From Bisporella sp. PMI_857 (Eukaryota; Ascomycota; Leotiomycetes; Helotiales; Helotiaceae), in assembly GCA_021307315.1 (NCBI GenBank), contig JAJSPD010000140.1, forward strand, positions 1 through 58,376: DNA of 58,376 bases. Reading direction: 5' to 3'. Below the pieces are notes generated by a model that saw only the letters and a program-made list of their open reading frames with translations, did not search any database and was not told the DNA's origin. Shown here piece by piece: positions 47,820-58,376 of the stretch (its first letter is position 1; each line of letters begins with the position of its first letter). Made by a program: the position numbers and the translations under genes.

Positions 47820-48453
47820 CTATCCTGAATCACTCTCCCTATTTTTCGTCTTTGGCATATCCCCTTTATTCCTACAATCGGGACAGAGCAAGCCATCCCC
47901 TCCATTCGGCACCTGCCATAGCTTTTTGACGTCGGAAGGCTCTCGGGTATTGCAGCCACTACAATAAACAGGCAATCCTTGTTGTCTTGCTGCTTTGACG
48001 TTCCGCTTGGCAACAGCTGTAGGAGTGTTGTATTTATAACCGGCGACCTTCGGGCTCTCTGGCCCGGTACCAGAAGTTGCCCCAGCCATCGAAGACGATG
48101 TAACAGCTAGAGACCGTTCACTGACAAGTACTTCGTTATTGTTGAACATTGTTGAGATTTGAGGTGCTGAGTGCATATTCATATGCGCTGCTTCTCGCGC
48201 AATCTTAACCCTCTTTGCGCGTTCATATTCCAAATCGATAGCACGGCGAGTTTGTACGGAAGAGTTGTAGGCGCTGACGAGGAGAGAATGGAGGAACTGG
48301 ATATCCAGAGTTTTGACCCTTTATATTGTTAGCATGGCAAGGTCCAAGTCAATTGATCCGTACTTACTTGCTCATTACCACTTGAGGGTCAACCCAGCCC
48401 ATTGAGTCATCGCCAGCATGGCTTTCATATTTGCGCTTGACAGGAGGCGCCAT
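47820..48453 (-). CDS. GATA-like zinc-finger protein
   Basis: Two exons (48453-48368, 48318-47820) joined by a 49-nt GTAAGT...AAAG intron (branch GCTAAC) give 194 aa. The N-terminus is MAPPVKRKYESHAGDDSMGW. A helical segment follows (IQFLHSLLVSAYNSSVQTRR, AIDLEYERAKRVKIAREAA). Near the C-terminus is a four-cysteine finger: CSGCNTREPSDVKKLW then GDGLLCPDCRNKG. The CxxC...W...G-x-LC-x2-C pattern is GATA-like, but there are 22 residues between the two cysteine pairs instead of 17-18 and the CNACGLY end is absent. DNA binding is therefore likely but not certain. It could regulate transcription. The leader is extremely pyrimidine-rich. Confidence 0.7.
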
Positions 48454-48497
48454 GTTAGGATTTGTTGCATCTCAAAATCAAACAAACTTGGAAGGAG

Positions 48498-48543
48498 GAT
48501 CTTCGTGGGTTTTCTCTTCTCTTTATTTCTTTTTTCTTTCTTT

Positions 48544-48575
<32 letters not shown>

Positions 48576-48588
48576 CCTTCCCGCGCGG
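48498..48588. repeat. Pyrimidine-rich tract
   Basis: About 90 nt of nearly pure T/C on the plus strand (runs of T up to 18) lie about 50-130 bp upstream of the GATA-like gene's ATG, so its leader or core promoter is purine-rich on the coding strand. Such tracts are common at fungal promoters and are prone to length change. Confidence 0.7.
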
Positions 48589-51153
48589 GGTCATCACGTG
48601 TGTTTGACTTCAGCCTCCCCCCTATCTGCTTGATCCATTCCTCCTCTTTGCCCCTCAGTTTCGTTTACCGTATTCCTGTAACAATCTTCTGCCAAGCAGG
48701 TTCTGCAATTATCCATAGTTGTATAACTTGTCAGGAAGATGCCTAGCTTTTGGTTAAAAAAGCAGCACAGACATATTGCACCAGAGATCTAAGATCTTGA
48801 GGTGCAGTTGACAGAGCATTCAGCAGAATTTTAATGCTATTACATCATTACAAAGCATGCATGCTGAAAAGAAGCAATGAAAATTGCAGGTTTATAGCTA
48901 ATGATCATAGCATTGAGAAGAAATTGCCAACTGGTCTGCACAAATGACGTATCTAATCCTTCTGTTTCAAGGTCAGAGGGAGATTATGAGAGCTTTCTGC
49001 CTCATTAATATCGAAGTGCCGCATTGGTAATTCTCTAGTTTCAGAGGGAAGCTATCTGTCTATACACTTGTCAGGATGTATAAGGACAGTTTCTAATAGC
49101 TGCTTCCAATATCAGCTGGCCAATGATCAGGTGTATGTGGCGGTCCGCATCATCATTGGAAATCCCGATCCAGCCTCCAATAATGCCTCCTCAACATCAT
49201 ATCCCGTACCACATGTATCAATATTATACCTAGTATTTACAATGTCATCACCATTTAACATATCGTTCATCCGTTGCTCCGCCCGAGTCCTTGGCTGTTT
49301 CATGTACTGCTCACCTCCATTGTCCCCTCATCATAAAATTTCTCCTGTACTGAGCTTGTTTTTATCTTCATCCGCAACGACCATTTGCTCATTCGCCAAA
49401 GACTCATCTCCAAGAACTTGGTTGTTATCTTCACGGAATTTCCAGGCTAGCGAATCACTTGTTGGTTGCGATTCAGCGGTTGTATGAAGTCGTCTTGACC
49501 TGTTCCACCTAGATGAGGCTATCTAACCTCTTCAGTTTATTGATTCGCAAGCCGGAAGATACGGAAATGCTAAAAATCTAAGATATTCACAGGAGTATGA
49601 GGCGGCTAAACATTTGAGATTTTGCTTAGCTTCAGCCCATTGGTTAACAAAGATATGCTGGAACATGACAATTTCGAAACCATCTGTCTCATATGTTTTC
49701 GATAAACTGGCCGAATGGCTAATTCTCTGATTTGAAGTAGTTGGTACCAATGCCAAAGTTAAATAGTATGTTTCTGAACTGTCTATCGGACTGGAATGGT
49801 TTTGTGTCAAGTTTCTTCACATATTCGCAACCTGCTTGAGCAATATAAGGCAGAGCAGCATCTAGAGCTTACTAATCATGGAGCCCCCAGATTCTATTAG
49901 CTACCAGCTGTTGACACCGTTCTATAGTTTAAATTATCACGGCATGGAGAGATCTCCCTGCCAGATGAGAAACGAATGTCTTGTGGGGAAAGCCGCAAAC
50001 ATTCGTAGTAATATCGAAATATTTAAGAGCGGCAAACCGCAGTTGGGCGAAGCCCCTCTTACTCTGTGGATTCACTGAGTATCCATGGATCTCTGCCTCA
50101 TCATTCATTGGCGTAGAATAAAACACATACCTTCTCTTCCTATTCTGGAAGCATGGCACCACCAACGTATTATTCACGCATCGCGTATTATAAAATAGCC
50201 TCATCCAGGAGCCATTGATTTCATTCGAACAGTATAGCCTATGCTGCTTATTCCATTAGTCAGACGTGAACCTTTAATCAATTTGCTTACAAGGAGCAGG
50301 CCTCAATATATTCCCTCGGTTAAGATAGGGGGAAGGACTTGACACTTTGTAAACTTCTTGTCCGAAGGATGTGTTAAGATAGAAAAGGACACTATTGTTT
50401 CTTCTACATTCCTACGGCAACAGCAAATATAAAGAATAATCGGGGAATAAGCCCACTTTATCAGTGAAACGTGCGGACTTTTCACGCCTGCAGGGATCTA
50501 AAATGATACTCTAAGTATATCTTGGATAGCCGGTTAAAATCACGCATTTACATGTCATGGGAACCGAATTTATGTTTGACGTAGGAGCGTCTTCTATGTG
50601 GTAAGTGTATTTGGCACAATAGTTTGGACGAACTCTTAAGAGAAGCATTTCTCTTCGATTCCATTGTATCAAAGCATGAGCCAGACACCGGCCAAACTTC
50701 CAGCATTGCTACCCTAACAGATGGTCGGTATTATTCTCCAGCTAATCTATGACATCACATGAACGCTTCGGATTATATATCATTTATTATAATCAAAATC
50801 AAAGCGGCCGCGCAGAATAATCTAGTTTGCCCCTGGGACCAGATTATGTCATACAAACGGCCATCTGTCGGGAGATCTGTTCAGTTGGGGATAATTTGTG
50901 AAGTCATGCCCTGATTATTCCACTTCACGATGCTCCTGATGTTGATAAAATGGGCAAGCTGCAAGGTAAGAAGAAAGAACGAAAGTAGAAGGTATAAAAC
51001 TCGGATTGTCTGGCAACCAGAAGAGCCCGCGGAGTAATTACAAAAGTAGAACCAAACACAACTCCCCAACCAAATCCATCCAGGAGGCATTGCCAAAAGT
51101 CATATAAATTACCTCCCATCACCCGTCCGAGCCCACCATAGCCCATCCTAAGA
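48589..51153. other. 2.6-kb gene-poor stretch
   Basis: No intact gene. On the minus strand around 49490-49130 parts look coding-like (SDSLAWKFREDNNQVLGDES, LANEQMVVADEDKNKLSTGE, AEQRMNDMLNGDDIVN, YDVEEALLEAGSGF) but stops and frame changes interrupt them. 50500-51150 is the 3' flank of the monooxygenase gene and shows nothing clear. Confidence 0.4.
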
Positions 51154-52638
51154 TCAAGCTTTCTTCTGCTTTTTAAACTCCAAATCTGTGATGAGATTCC
51201 GCAAAGTGCCGTAGCTCGCATTCCAGCGATCGCTAAAGTAGTCGTTTCGTGGCTTCCATGGCGCCTGGGTGCCCGCCCACGGCATCGTCCCCGTGGCCTT
51301 CTCCAAATACGTGCTCCTGAAATCCAATAGCTTGGTAGGCTTCATCGTCGTGTTCTTCGGTACCTGGGGGGCCATAGATGTGTAGCCCTTCTTGTCCATA
51401 TACTTGATGAGACGGCAGATCATCGTAGCGGTGGTATCAGCACCAAGCGTCCAAGAAGCATTTGTGTATCCGATAACGACCGCCGCGTTGGGGACATCTT
51501 GTAGCATGACGGAGCGCCAGAAGAATTTGGATGAGATATCTACCTTCTGACCATCTACGGAGAGCGGTGCCCCGCCTAGGATCTGGATCTTTAGACCCGT
51601 GGCTTTGACAATGATATCTGCCTCTAATTCCATACCATCTTTCGTCACGATTCTATTGCTCTGGACTTCTTGAATCACATCCGTCACGATATTCGTGTTC
51701 CCCTTTTGGAGCGCAATGAAAAAATCATGATCTGGACACAAACATAGCCGCTGCTCCCAAGGATTGTACCTTGGGGTGAAATGCGGGTCATGCGGGATAT
51801 GTTTTGGTAGTAACGATTTGATATTGCTTTTGATGAATTTCTTTGCTGCATTCGGGAACCTTCGGCAGAATTTGAAGAACATGAGCGGCACAAAGATGAA
51901 TTTGAAACGAAGCAGAGCGCTGGATAGCCAGACAGGAAAGTATTTCTGCAAGAATCGGGCAGTGGAGTCGAGCGCAGGCTCTCCGATTACATATGTGGGA
52001 CTGCGCTGCAACATGGTAACATGCGATGCTTTTTCTGCAAGGGCTGGGAGTAATGTCACGGCAGTGGCACCGCTACCAATAATGACCACTTTCTTGCCGG
52101 TGTAGTCGAAATCTTCAGGCCAGAACTGGGGGTGGATGACCTTGCCCTTGAAGTTGTCGATGCCGGGGATATCAGCCTTCAGCGGCTCGTTATAGTCATA
52201 GTACCCAGTCGAGAAAATCACGAACCGCGCCGAGAACCCAGTCTCCTGCCCGTTGGCATTCACTTTCAAATACCATCTCTCCACCTTCGAATTCCAGTCA
52301 GCACCTAAGAGCTTATGATGGAACAGTATTCTCTCATCGATGCCGAACTCCTCGGCTGACTCTTTGATGTAGTTCCGGATGGATTCACCATCAGCGATGA
52401 CCTTGTCAGACTTCCAGGGACACCAAGGGAAACCGAAAGTATACATGTCTGAATCAGAGCGGATTCCTGGATAGCGGAAGAGATCCCATGTTCCTCCCAC
52501 CACATTACGGTTCTCGAGGATGGTGTAGCTGTAGGTTGGAAGCTCAGTTTGCACACGGTATGCTGCATTGATGCCGGAAATTCCTGCACCGATGATGATG
52601 ACGTCAAAATTGGTCTGAGGTGTGGGAACAGAGCCCAT
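51154..52638 (-). CDS. Baeyer-Villiger-type flavin monooxygenase
   Basis: A single exon of 494 aa. FAD site: DVIIIGAGISGINAAYRV. Then NVVGGTWDLFRYPGIRSDSD, the substrate and flavin loop typical of the family. The Baeyer-Villiger fingerprint FxGxxxHxxxW is intact as FKGKVIHPQFWP. The NADPH site is KKVVIIGSGATAVTLLPAL, followed by ATGLKI near the C-terminal flavin contact. Such enzymes insert oxygen next to a ketone, or oxidise N or S atoms, using NADPH and O2. The open frame continues 45 codons upstream of ATG 52638 but without an ATG, so 52638 is the start. No intron is needed, unlike most genes here. It is about 18 kb from the P450/GMC group, so a shared pathway is speculative. Confidence 0.9.
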   Translation of the reverse strand: MGSVPTPQTNFDVIIIGAGISGINAAYRVQTELPTYSYTILENRNVVGGTWDLFRYPGIRSDSDMYTFGFPWCPWKSDKVIADGESIRNYIKESAEEFGIDERILFHHKLLGADWNSKVERWYLKVNANGQETGFSARFVIFSTGYYDYNEPLKADIPGIDNFKGKVIHPQFWPEDFDYTGKKVVIIGSGATAVTLLPALAEKASHVTMLQRSPTYVIGEPALDSTARFLQKYFPVWLSSALLRFKFIFVPLMFFKFCRRFPNAAKKFIKSNIKSLLPKHIPHDPHFTPRYNPWEQRLCLCPDHDFFIALQKGNTNIVTDVIQEVQSNRIVTKDGMELEADIIVKATGLKIQILGGAPLSVDGQKVDISSKFFWRSVMLQDVPNAAVVIGYTNASWTLGADTTATMICRLIKYMDKKGYTSMAPQVPKNTTMKPTKLLDFRSTYLEKATGTMPWAGTQAPWKPRNDYFSDRWNASYGTLRNLITDLEFKKQKKA

Positions 52639-53464
52639 GGCGAAGACTTTATAAGTGTAGAATTGTGGAAGAAAGCTTGTATGATACTGGAAGGTTGAGT
52701 GACGCGTTTTGAGATGGACGGTCGTGGGTGTATGTAATGTCAAAACTTTATCGTAACCAAATGTGGAACACAATCTTATCCGTGCTCCCTATGGCCTTTG
52801 TAGCCAACAAAGACAACTAACTCAGTAAGGGATGGGCGATTGGGCGTGAGAGGGCTACTTGAAGGCCATTGTCTATGGTAGTATTATAAAATGAAACAAG
52901 GCAACAGCAAGATTCATTATCAAACCGAGGCTGGCTTTTCTGGTGGTCTGTTGGACCCAGAATAGGTTAAGCGGAAACACTTAGACCATCTCTTTTAGCT
53001 TTCAGGGTGGCAGATCTGTCCCTCGAGGCCATATTCATATGCTGAAAGTTGACAACATGCCTCGGAATGAATTTAATCGCCCTAACATTTTTTTCGCATA
53101 CCACTTCACTCTATTGGTGTGTGTCGTACAATTCCAGCACACTTGGAAAATGCTGGAGAACGTGATATGTGCCACCCCCCGCATATTTTTGGAGATCGGT
53201 GCAATGGGTCCCGCCGCGCCGGGGCCAGTGATCTCCGACATCCCGGTATTCCTTGGCGCTTCAGCAGGGTCCCCAAGCGAGCATTTGTGTAAAACGCTAC
53301 GGGTGTCTTGCATTCTGCAACTCTTGATTGTCACTTTTGATCCTAGAGTACACACATCACCTGATCCTTACAAGATATTTATGTGACAAGCAGCAGCAGT
53401 CTTTTCAAGTGATTAGTATTAATCTTACGGTAGGAGTAATCGCTCGGGGCATAACCCTTTGCGA
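52639..53464. promoter_or_regulatory. Intergenic upstream of the monooxygenase
   Basis: About 0.8 kb between the start of the monooxygenase and the 3' end of the GH92 gene (same strand). Both strands have open frames around 53035-53386, but they mirror each other and match nothing known. Confidence 0.4.
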
Positions 53465-56415
53465 TCACCAACTCGTCGAAGAACTTGGTGGCAGGTCCAC
53501 ATCTCTAGTGCCCCAACTACTCTCATTTCGTCCCAATGTCAATTCGAGAGTACCCCCCTCTGCCCAGAAACTGTGCGTGATCCAATTCCTCTCATATGTT
53601 TGACCATCGAGCGTTGCGCTCTGGATGTATATGGCTCCATAGGTTGGATCGAAACCCAGATTGCGGATCGTGGCAACCTTTCCTGTGATTCCATTGCGTA
53701 CTCTGACCTCTGGAAAGTACGGTGGCGTGATCAGATAAACATCTTGTCCAGGTACTGGCCAAAGTCCCATCATCGCTAGCGTTGTAAAGGAGCCCATAGC
53801 ACCAGAATCGTCGTTGCCGGGGATCCCATTGGTCGAGGTGTTGAAGTCTCTAGGTATATAGAAGTGTGAGAAATATGCAGAGAGTCCGGGTCGACCAGCG
53901 TAGTGGAATTGGAAAACTGGGAGAAAAGCTTGTTCATCACCAATGTAAAGCAGGCCGGAAGTATGAAGGTACTGCAGGCGCTGCACAAAGAGGTCCGGCC
54001 CGCCAAGCGTTGTAATCAGGGTGGCCATATCCTGTGGGACGAAGAACGTATACATCCATGAACTCCCTTCGTAGGTCTCATGCCCATCAGGGTTCAGATA
54101 GCAAGAGGTGAAATTATACAGCGGCGAACATAAAGAAGGATCTTGGAATCCAAAAGTGCCATTAAGATAGCGAGGTTGGAGAAAGCCCAGGAAGCCACTG
54201 TCGACCGTTGAGTTCGGATGATCGGTAGTGTTGCTGACATATGATACCTGATCTGGCTTATACATATTCTTCCAATACTCGGATCTCTTCAGGTACTTCT
54301 CTGCGTCTTCTTCGTGTCCAAGACCTTTTGCCATCAATGAAATGCAGAAATCATCATATGCATACTCCACGGTTCGAGAAATTGAGCGGGTAAAAGGACC
54401 TCCTCCATATGGATCAAAGTCATCCGTCGGTATATAACCTAAATTTTTCCAAGATGTAAGCCCTCCTCGACCTTGAACAGCCCAATCCAGAGGCTCATCT
54501 ACAAGTAGTTAGCTCTGAATTAAAAGCTGCAACATAAATATTACCTTCAGCGTCAGATACTACAGCTTCATAACCCAAATTCCAATCTATTCCCTCGGTG
54601 AGGTTCTTCAAATAAGCGTCTGCTAATACAACTAGGAAAGCCGAATTAGCACCGACTTAAAATTGTCTCATCTTACTTGATCATGAGGCGAGAATCAAAC
54701 AATATATAAAAACACGTCAGAGCTAGCTTACTGTCTGCATTTGATCCCCCTTGCGTGAAACCTTTGCATAAAGACATTCTGCAATCAGGTAGTTTGCCTG
54801 CCAGTCATCAGTCTTACAAAACAAAGACGGCTGGATGGAACAGAACATACCTTCGTGCTTATAAATGTCTATCAAACTTCTTATCATTCGTGTCTGGCTA
54901 TGCGGATCAAGTAAAGTTAGCAGGGGGTGAATGCTCCTGAACGAATCCCATATGCAATAGTAAGAATCGTAATATGGCTCGTCGCTCTCCCATAGAGGAT
55001 TTTGACCCGTGTTGTCTTGCGGAGAGAGCATTGCTCGGTACGTCCCGGACCAGAATACGGTAGTCAATTCATCACTAACCCCGGTAGTATCAAGCTTGAT
55101 TACGGAAAGCTTTTCTCTCCAGGTATCTTCCGCTACTTTCTGAGTATTGAAAAATACATTATTTGGTTTACTACCATCCAGTCCCTTGATCTCATCTTCA
55201 ACGAGCTCGCAAGCTCGACTAGCACTATAGAACGAAACAGCAACACGTATGAAGATCTGATCATTCAAATTTGGAGGCTCATATTGAATCCAGGCGCCTG
55301 CCGGGATAAGTGGAGTATTCCCGTTGGGGACTATTGAAATTGGGACGTTCTGGGGCCACACGCCGGCTCGGTTGTTCATGAAAACGCCATGGTCTTTGAT
55401 GTTGGCGCCGTAAACATCTGCACAAAACCATGCCTGTGCTCAACCGTGTCAGCTCTTATTTAAAGACTCACGACATCCCACTTAAAAGATCCGTTATACT
55501 GAGCTACCTTAGCAATATTTGAGAATGCTGAGGTACCTGATGTAAGTACTATTTAATGGTAAAGACCTGTATACCGGATCACTGGACTTCATAACAAAGC
55601 ATCGTAGTTCGGCAAAACTCACATTATAAGTACCAAGACCAAAAGATGGCTTAAATGTAGAATTTCCTTGAAACCTTCCTCCTCTATGTGTACCTTTCGA
55701 TACTTGGATGCTTCCGTTGATTCGACTCTCTGGTAAGTCTGTCAAATCGAATAGAATTAAAGGATTGTATGGGAGGGCCGAAGAATCGTTCGAGACTAAA
55801 GATGTTTGGCTCCGCGGAAATGTGATACGGTAGACTGATGCATGCTCCGTTGTTGTCATTTCTACTTGAATTGAGGTATTCAGGGAAACTGAGAAATACC
55901 CCGGTGTTGCCTTGACACTGTTGTTGAGTCTGCGTGAAGCTCGGTTAACTTTTGTGAAGAAACAATTGTTGATATCACCTCCAGGACATCCTGTTTGCGG
56001 GAAGAAAGGGAAATTTCCTAATGACGGTGCCTTCATGTCTGATTAGCAGTGGTTACAATATCATCCAGAGCGGCTCACTCCTCCTGTACCAGAATCGTGC
56101 GTATGTGAAAATCCAGTGATTTCACTGTCTCCAGAAGCAAATCCACCTTGTTTTTCATCAGGATCATTTACATCTGCAACAGATTTTGCAGCTCCAAAAG
56201 GTAATGTCGCTCCGGGGAACACATGACCTGTCTTACTATTAGCGAGGGAATAGGGGATCGGTCATAAATGCCAGACCTCCTTCGCTCGTCCCAATCAATG
56301 GATCAACGTATTTCAGCACATCAATTGCTTGTTTAAGATTTTCTGTGCCTGAACCAAGAACAGCTTGGCTCACAAGCGCAAGCTTGCTGATACTTCTTAA
56401 AGAACAGGGGCGCAT
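53465..56415 (-). CDS. GH92 alpha-1,2-mannosidase-like enzyme
   Basis: A multi-exon gene with introns at 56276-56228, 56078-56031, 54850-54798, 54731-54624 and 54544-54499. The region 55630-55440 contains at least one further intron that I could not fix. GH92 blocks in order: VLKYVDPLIGTSEGGHVFPG, TGFSHTHDSGTGGAPSLGNF, WFCADVYGANIKDHGVF, YYCIWDSFRSIHPLLTLLDP, LPDCRMSLCKGFTQGGSNAD, TVEYAYDDFCISLMAKGLG, HYAGRPGLSAYF, GIPGNDDSGAMGSFTTLAMM and GLWPVPGQDVYLITPPYFPE. The Asp pair of GNDDSGAMG is the usual catalytic base region. GH92 enzymes are Ca-dependent exo-alpha-mannosidases acting on N-glycans or mannoproteins. The N-terminus has only a weak hydrophobic stretch (LRSISKLALVSQAVLG), so secretion is unclear; another ATG at 56496 is in frame. 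No break is visible. Confidence 0.82.
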
Positions 56416-57031
56416 TTCTAACAATTCAGGAAACCAGGATTGAAGTTGCTGGGAACACCAACGAAGAGGAACCTGAACTCCTTTATAGTTGAACATCGGA
56501 AATCTTGCTTAACGTAAGAGGTGACCCAATGACATACTTTTACAACGTTACTGGCAGCTTGACATTGCATAGATGGGATAATACTTTACCTTTGGGAGCA
56601 TGTAATGCTGGCTAAAGAACTAATTGGCCAATCCAACCCGAGATTTTTAGGATTGAGGGGTATGATAGCAGTACGCGGGGTAATTTGACGCAAGGAACGA
56701 ACGCCTTTGCCGGCGGCTGGCTTGATATAGGTCTTCAGTGGGCACAAGCGTGATGGCCCATCAACTGATGTATGGATTACGTTCAGGCAGAGGCATGTTT
56801 GGGAGAAGGGAGTAAAGAGAGAACTGAGGAGGTTGGTCTTGGAACCTTGAAGCGAGGCACTAAGAGGCTATATTAATACTAATGTTAGTTATGAGAGTCA
56901 TCTTTATACTCTTGATAAGATGACATTCAAGCTCTGATAGCCGCTAAACATTAAATATTTGATTGATTAATATACAGATGTGTTTACAGAGTACTGTGGC
57001 AATGATGGCAGAACCTGGTGTGTAGGTCACC
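56416..57031. promoter_or_regulatory. Upstream region of the GH92 gene
   Basis: About 0.6 kb upstream of the GH92 start. It should hold its promoter. No site is recognised. Confidence 0.4.
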
Positions 57032-57660
57032 TTAAATCAACCCCAGGTGTCGATCTAGACTGGGAAGCTTGTACTTAATTAAGTAAGCACCAAGATCATC
57101 CTTGGCGCCCTCCATTTTCTTGATATGAGAATAAGTATGCATCGTCTCCTGTGCGCTTGACTTGTCGCTCCTTGAACAATCAAGGTAGAGGATGTTCATG
57201 ATGACACCTTCCTGATACAAAGAGAATGTATGTGAGGATAAAACTACCAATGCAGCCCGAATAGCGACCATGACGATTTGCCAGCCTTGCAATGGGCACC
57301 CTATGAATGAAGCCACGTTTCCTCCCAAGTAGTCGGTTTATTCGCCCGTCAGAGCACCGTGCAGCTCGCTATTTGGCTGTCTGAGATGTTGGGTCTTCCT
57401 GAAGTAGACCAACAGCCCTGTTCCAGTCAGCGTTTGACTGTCGTCTGTCGACAGGCTCGCCATTCGCAAACACACATTCTGGGGCCGCACAGTGGATAAC
57501 TTGACTGGAAATCTCGGATTGCATGATTGATATAAGGTCGTTGTACATTATTTTGTAATCTTCCCTCTGTTTCTTCAGTATTTTACCATTACTATCGGCG
57601 CATAAGCTAAGCGCAGGGCCCTTATCTCCTTCAACAGCTGCATCAATCCTACAACAGGCA
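57032..57660 (-). pseudogene. Unidentified minus-strand coding fragment, disrupted
   Basis: From an apparent AG acceptor near 57655 the frame reads RIDAAVEGDKGPALSLCADS, REDYKIMYNDLISIMQSE, SSQVIHCAAPECVFANGEPV and DWNRAVGLLQEDPTSQTAK, then TAG at 57369-57371. In a different frame 57032-57328 continues with VLYL-type sequence (VIMNILYLDCSRSDKSSAQE, YSHIKKMEGAKDDLGAYLIK, YKLPSLDRHLGLI). Both halves look like real protein, but no intron joins them without including the stop. The TAG could come from CAG by a C-to-T change. I do not recognise the family. Confidence 0.35.
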
Positions 57661-58376
57661 GTCTAAGTTTTGCAATGCCTAATGACTATTTCGGAGATAT
57701 CCTAGACCACAGTCTTGGTATCCATAAGTACTGTCTGATATACAATAAATGTTTACAATGCTTGACATTAGTGCAATGTAGCGGCCAGAAAGTCTACGGA
57801 GCCGCGATGGAAACGCCGAGCCTTTGTTGGTGATATGGTTCTAGAGAGGATGAGAAGAGGAATTTTGGGTTCTCTTCACAAGGAACTTTATGAATCCCTT
57901 CCCAGATGGGAAGCACGGCCCCTAAACACTAACTCAACATGAGAATATGTATTTGACGTTACTTACGATGCTTTCAGTCAACTAAATCTTCTTTACAGAA
58001 GGGACCAAACTTCCAGTAGCACCCCAAGACTCCTACACCACCCACTGGACAAATGGAAGCTGTACATACAACACGTTCTGCTGTCGCTCTCTCCACCGGC
58101 TCGTGTTTAAGTCCGAATTCCCGTGACAGCGGGGATGGGGGAACTACTGGCTGCATTTATGGATATACTGGTCCAAAATCAAGCATCACAGATGCCATAG
58201 AACACAACTTTGAAAACCATATATCCCAAAGTCGTACTGCTTCTTGGCGAACAAACCTCCCCAAAAAAAAAGCACACCGTTTAGATATGTCGTTCGATGA
58301 TAATAATAATCCCTCACGCTTCTAATAACTAGTCAGTAACACGTCAAATACCACAATACTTCCATCTCCTCACCTC
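57661..58376. other. Right edge, no gene supported
   Basis: A 60-codon minus frame (57974-58156) with a real ATG and a 90-codon plus frame (58053-58325) overlap; neither is recognised. The first could be an upstream exon of the disrupted fragment to the left, but no splice link was found. Confidence 0.35.

Noticed and set aside
53035..53386. Gene between the monooxygenase and GH92
   Set aside because: Open frames of over 100 codons exist on both strands over the same bases, lack motifs, and the minus one starts at a non-ATG codon or weak context; likely chance.
1..58376. tRNA or rRNA genes and CRISPR arrays
   Set aside because: No B-box plus A-box pair with a foldable cloverleaf was seen, no conserved rRNA words and no regularly spaced repeats.

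Overview
The window is nuclear DNA of a filamentous ascomycete. Evidence: protein genes cut by 46-108 nt GT-AG introns with CTRAY-like branch sites; families typical of Pezizomycotina (PTH11-type seven-helix proteins, DUF7708/NLR-type fragment, SRR1-like proteins, fungal P450, GMC, wax-synthase-like and BBE-like enzymes, GH79/GH43/GH92 glycosidases); and an AT-rich tract whose remaining C sits mostly in CpG, as repeat-induced point mutation (RIP) leaves it. A plant-associated or saprotrophic Leotiomycete-like fungus is plausible, but I cannot name it.

Layout. 1-1393 is an AT-rich gene desert that ends at a short GC-rich, palindrome-bearing element (about 1401-1535). That element abuts a broken NLR-type gene (about 1535-2550, minus). 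A two-exon AAA ATPase (2814-5676) follows, then a decayed RNase H-like Gfd2/YDR514C relic (about 6900-7640), a broken small secreted protein (8154-8679, minus) and an SRR1-like gene (9458-10633). After a gene-poor stretch come a PTH11-type protein (13461-14905, minus) and an amino acid permease (16214-17995).

19.4-33.5 kb groups a membrane acyltransferase of the wax-synthase type, a secreted FAD-linked oxidase, a second PTH11-type gene with a one-base frameshift, a cytochrome P450 and a GMC oxidoreductase. This looks like a set of secondary-metabolite tailoring enzymes, but I see no backbone synthase or cyclase. A second SRR1-like gene (34438-35689, minus) follows.

37.7-42.1 kb holds two secreted glycosidases side by side on the plus strand: a GH79 beta-glucuronidase-like enzyme and a GH43 exo-galactanase-like enzyme with a C-terminal CBM35-like domain. 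Together they suggest degradation of arabinogalactan-protein side chains and backbone. The rest holds an unknown 309-aa protein (minus), an AT-hook plus single-membrane-span protein, a GATA-like zinc-finger protein, a Baeyer-Villiger-type monooxygenase and a multi-exon GH92 alpha-mannosidase (the last three minus). Between them lie long gene-poor stretches with decayed coding fragments.

The gene models were spliced by eye. Frame continuity across every stated intron was checked by codon counting, except where noted. About nine of these introns need an AAG 3' splice site, which is unusually many. No tRNA, rRNA, CRISPR array or intact transposon was found.
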